NCBI GenBank assembly: GCA_900547025.1
Contig: UREZ01000089.1
Span: 1 to 7,041, forward strand
Direction: 5' to 3'
DNA length: 7,041 bases
Source: an uncultured Collinsella sp.
GTDB taxonomy: Bacteria > Actinomycetota > Coriobacteriia > Coriobacteriales > Coriobacteriaceae
Shown: positions 4,226-7,041 of the stretch, one piece after another
Position numbering within the stretch: position 1 is the first letter of the stretch
How the letters are laid out: each line of letters begins with the position of its first letter
Notes under the pieces: model-generated
Seen by the model: the letters and a program-made list of their open reading frames with translations, nothing else
Database searches by the model: none
What the model was told of the DNA's origin: nothing
Program-made: the position numbers and the translations under genes

Positions 4226-7041
4226 ATGCCTGTTCGAATCTATACCACCAATGCCGGCACGGATTTGAACGATGCCGAGGCGGCGCTGTTGGCCGACCTT
4301 ATTGACCGCCACGGGCGTGCCGTGCTGCTGACACCTACGTTTGCCGAGCTCGACCTGTGCCGTCATGATGCGGCGGAAGCCGGCGTTTCGCTGGGTATCG
4401 ACTACAAGACGTCTACATCGTGGCTTCGCTCGCTTTGGGAGCTTTTGGGCGACGGGCGCGGTTTCGTCGACAACCTGCAGCGCCAGATGCTGTTCTCGGA
4501 CATGGTCACGCGTCTCGACGATGCCGACCTGCAGCCGCTTTCGCGCAGCCAGGGCACAGTGCGCATGCTCGCGCGCATGGCCCGCGACGTGTTGCCGGGC
4601 GTTGCGGGGACGGGTGCCGAACGATGCCGTGGCGACAACTGCCAGCCTGAGCCAAAAAGCGATGCCGAGGCTCGTGTGTCCGAGCTTTTGCGCGCCTACG
4701 CGGGCGGTTTGGACCGTCGAGATATGGTTGAGCCCTGCGAGGCAGCTGACATTATGACCAGTGTCCTGGCCGATAGCCTGCCGGCGTGCACTCGCGCCGT
4801 ATGCGTGCGCGGTATCATGTCGTTTACGCACGGTCTGCTCGAGCTGCTGTCTGCCGTGGCGAACAATGGGGGAGAGGTCGTCGTGCTGCTTGCCCGCGAG
4901 CAGGCGGCGATGCGCGAGGAGCTTGCCGCGGCATTTGATGCCCGCGATGTGTTGTTTGAGGTTGCACCGCTGGACGAGGATGCCGGCGCTCCCACGGCTG
5001 CTCCAAAGTCCGTTGCACGTCCTGCCTTTGTGGAAGCCGCCGGCCCCCATGCCCGTGCCCGTGTCTATGCGGATGTCATCGATAAGATGGTGAAAGCGTG
5101 CAAGGAGTCTAAGGTCAACGATGTCGCTTCCGCACCCGCCGATCCCGTGCGCGTGCTCGTGGTGTCCGCCCGGGCACCCCAGCTGTTCGGCGAGCTTGCC
5201 GCTCGTTTGGCGGCGCGCCACGTTGCTGCCGAGACGACCGAGTTCACGGCGTTTTCCCAGTCCGTCGCGGGCGGGCAGTTTACGGCGCTCGCCAACCTGA
5301 TCGAGCGCATGAAGGCCGCCGACGAAGGGACAGCTTCCAAGACTGAGTGGTGGCCCGCTCCGGAGCTTACCGACTGGATCTACAGCCCGCTTTCGGGTGC
5401 CGACGCTGCCAGCGCGCGCACGTTCGACAAGAATATGCGACTGTCGCGCAGCAAGACCACTGCGGGCGTCAAGAGCTTGCTGCAGAGCGTGCAGGGCCAG
5501 ATCAGGGGCGCGCGTAAAGCGGCGAGCGACGAGAACTGGTTTAAGAACGTGCCGTGCGTGGTCTCGGACGTGTTCCAGGCGCTGTGGCGCGACAAGCCCG
5601 TGACGGCGCTTAAGGCCATGCTTGCCGTCGCCGAAGCACTGCCCGATCGCGCGTTTGGCGGCCTCGACGGTCAGGCCCGTCGCCAGGCAGAGACGGCCTT
5701 GCTGCGCCATGCCATCGACATCCTTATGAACGAAGCCCGCGTGCTCGATGTGTCGCAGGCCGCGACCGTGCCCGTGCTCGATGGCGTTCGTACCAAGGTG
5801 GACAAGCGTAGCACCGCCTACGATTATGAGACCTACGAGGTAGACCGCGCGCCGCGCGCCCGGGTGCGCTTCGTGTCGCTTGCCGATGCAGCGGCGTTGC
5901 GTCCCGGCAGCTACGATGCCGTCCTGTTTGCCGATGTCGATCTGGACAGCTATCCGCTCTCACACGAGGAGGGGCCGCTGGCCACGCTGACGGCGGACCT
6001 GGGACGTGCCGGCGTATCTTTGGAGCCTGCTGCTCTGCTGCGCGTGCGCTTTGGCCGTGCGATGCAAGCGTCGCGTGGTCCGGTTGCGCTTGCGCGCGTG
6101 ACGCACGATCGCCAGGCGCGTGAGTGCTACCCGGCAGCCGTATGGACCGAGCTGCGGGCACATGCCGAGGCCGCTGGCACTGTCAAGCCCACGTGCGTGG
6201 GCGAGGGCGATATCATCGCCGACTTTGATCCCGCGGCAGGCGAAGGTCTTAGGTTCGAGCGTGTGATTTGCGAAGCTCCTCAGCACCTGAGCGATGAAGC
6301 CATTCCGTATCTGGTCCTGCGCCGTCGCGATGGCGAGGGCGAGGATGCGCCGCTGGTGCCGCGCCTGACGTCCGCTTCGCAGATCGAGGCCTATTCGACC
6401 TGTCCACTATGCTGGTTCGTCTCGTACCGCGTGAAGCCCCAGTCGATCGACGCCGGCTTTGGCAATATGGAGAAGGGCAACTTTGTCCACGACGTGCTGG
6501 AACACCTGCACGCCCGTCTGCCCCAGGAGGGCATGGAGCGCGTGACGCCCGAGAACCTGCCGCGTGCTCAGGAGCTGTTGCGCGAGGTCTTTGACGAGAC
6601 CTTGGCCGAGCATGCCTCCAAGCGTGGCAACGAGGGCCCGCTCGTGCCGCTCTCTCCGGTAGAGGAGCGCCAAGTGGCCGAGATCCTGCCGCAGCTGGAG
6701 GGCGTGCTTGCCTATGAAGCCGAGGCGCTGACTCCTTTTGCTCCACGCTACCTGGAGTTTGCCTTTAACGATCTTAACGTTGAGTATGCCGGTTGGCCAC
6801 TCGGCGGGCGCATCGACCGCGTGGACGTGGACGCCGAGAACCGCGCCGTGGTGATCGACTATAAGCATCGCACGGGCGTTGAGGAGTTTAAACTCGCCGA
6901 CCCCACGGTGCGCGACGAGGAATCGGGCGAGGCCGCCATCGACGACCCGCGGTGGCTACCGCCCCATACCCAGACGCTTATCTATGCGCAGGCCATGCGC
7001 CGGGCGCTGGATCTGGATACCCGCGCGGCGCTCTATTTTTC
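4226..7041 (+). CDS. addB: AddB/RexB-like ATP-dependent nuclease subunit B, partial
   Basis: This reads as the AddB/RexB subunit of the AddAB double-strand-break resection enzyme. The frame is open for 938 codons to the window edge, so the C-terminus is missing (AddB proteins are about 1100-1170 residues). The N-terminal part is an inactivated helicase fold: residue 32 onward has AVLLTPTF, and VRFVSLADAAALRPGSYDAV with DLDSYP (547-577) is a family pattern. No Walker A is present, as in RexB. The C-terminal PD-(D/E)XK nuclease is intact: SASQIEAYSTCPLCWF (716-731), His755, Asp864 in GGRIDRVD, Asp878 and Lys880 in VIDYK, and Gln916/Tyr920. Cys726 matches the first iron-sulfur ligand of AddB; the other three would lie beyond the edge. 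The start has GGAGG only three bases before the ATG, a tight spacing, but an in-frame stop at 4181 rules out a longer form starting at an ATG. addA would be expected next. Confidence 0.85.
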   Translation, partial: MPVRIYTTNAGTDLNDAEAALLADLIDRHGRAVLLTPTFAELDLCRHDAAEAGVSLGIDYKTSTSWLRSLWELLGDGRGFVDNLQRQMLFSDMVTRLDDADLQPLSRSQGTVRMLARMARDVLPGVAGTGAERCRGDNCQPEPKSDAEARVSELLRAYAGGLDRRDMVEPCEAADIMTSVLADSLPACTRAVCVRGIMSFTHGLLELLSAVANNGGEVVVLLAREQAAMREELAAAFDARDVLFEVAPLDEDAGAPTAAPKSVARPAFVEAAGPHARARVYADVIDKMVKACKESKVNDVASAPADPVRVLVVSARAPQLFGELAARLAARHVAAETTEFTAFSQSVAGGQFTALANLIERMKAADEGTASKTEWWPAPELTDWIYSPLSGADAASARTFDKNMRLSRSKTTAGVKSLLQSVQGQIRGARKAASDENWFKNVPCVVSDVFQALWRDKPVTALKAMLAVAEALPDRAFGGLDGQARRQAETALLRHAIDILMNEARVLDVSQAATVPVLDGVRTKVDKRSTAYDYETYEVDRAPRARVRFVSLADAAALRPGSYDAVLFADVDLDSYPLSHEEGPLATLTADLGRAGVSLEPAALLRVRFGRAMQASRGPVALARVTHDRQARECYPAAVWTELRAHAEAAGTVKPTCVGEGDIIADFDPAAGEGLRFERVICEAPQHLSDEAIPYLVLRRRDGEGEDAPLVPRLTSASQIEAYSTCPLCWFVSYRVKPQSIDAGFGNMEKGNFVHDVLEHLHARLPQEGMERVTPENLPRAQELLREVFDETLAEHASKRGNEGPLVPLSPVEERQVAEILPQLEGVLAYEAEALTPFAPRYLEFAFNDLNVEYAGWPLGGRIDRVDVDAENRAVVIDYKHRTGVEEFKLADPTVRDEESGEAAIDDPRWLPPHTQTLIYAQAMRRALDLDTRAALYF

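Noticed and set aside
4031..5710. 559-codon minus-strand frame opposite yerC and the nuclease gene
   Set aside because: It is antisense to well-supported genes, crosses the yerC terminator and has no domain; codon-complement artefact.

Overview
The window looks like ordinary chromosomal housekeeping DNA from a GC-rich Gram-positive bacterium. Protein wording, codon use and gene content best fit the Coriobacteriia, probably Collinsella or a close relative. That assignment is recognition by eye, not a search. I see no phage, insertion sequence, CRISPR array, tRNA or rRNA.

Layout, left to right. On the minus strand lie mnmA (tRNA 2-thiouridylase, 43-1143) and, upstream of it, cysK (cysteine synthase, 1325-2263). 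A strong terminator hairpin and an extended -10 element sit close together between them. Divergent from cysK, across 253 AT-richer bases, is an Rrf2-family regulator (2517-2945, plus strand) with four cysteines. A bidirectional terminator and a small repeat-like inverted repeat separate it from a convergent gene for a small four-helix membrane protein (phage_holin_4_2 family, 3082-3447, minus). A 323-base intergenic region follows. It carries a 12-bp palindrome, a promoter, two mutually exclusive hairpins and a possible 16-codon leader peptide with two Trp codons. This precedes a TrpR-related YerC-type regulator (3771-4070, plus), which has its own terminator. The rest (4226 to the window end) is the first 938 codons of an AddB/RexB-like recombination nuclease, cut by the window edge.

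How the parts fit: cysteine synthase, a cysteine-rich Rrf2 regulator and a tRNA thiolase form a sulfur-related neighbourhood. The Rrf2 protein is the natural candidate to control cysK, as CymR does in Bacillus, although its cysteines look more like those of IscR. The YerC leader is the most unusual part of the window: a Trp-containing short ORF directly ahead of a TrpR-fold protein. The nuclease gene belongs to double-strand break repair, and an addA-like helicase gene would be expected beyond the right edge.
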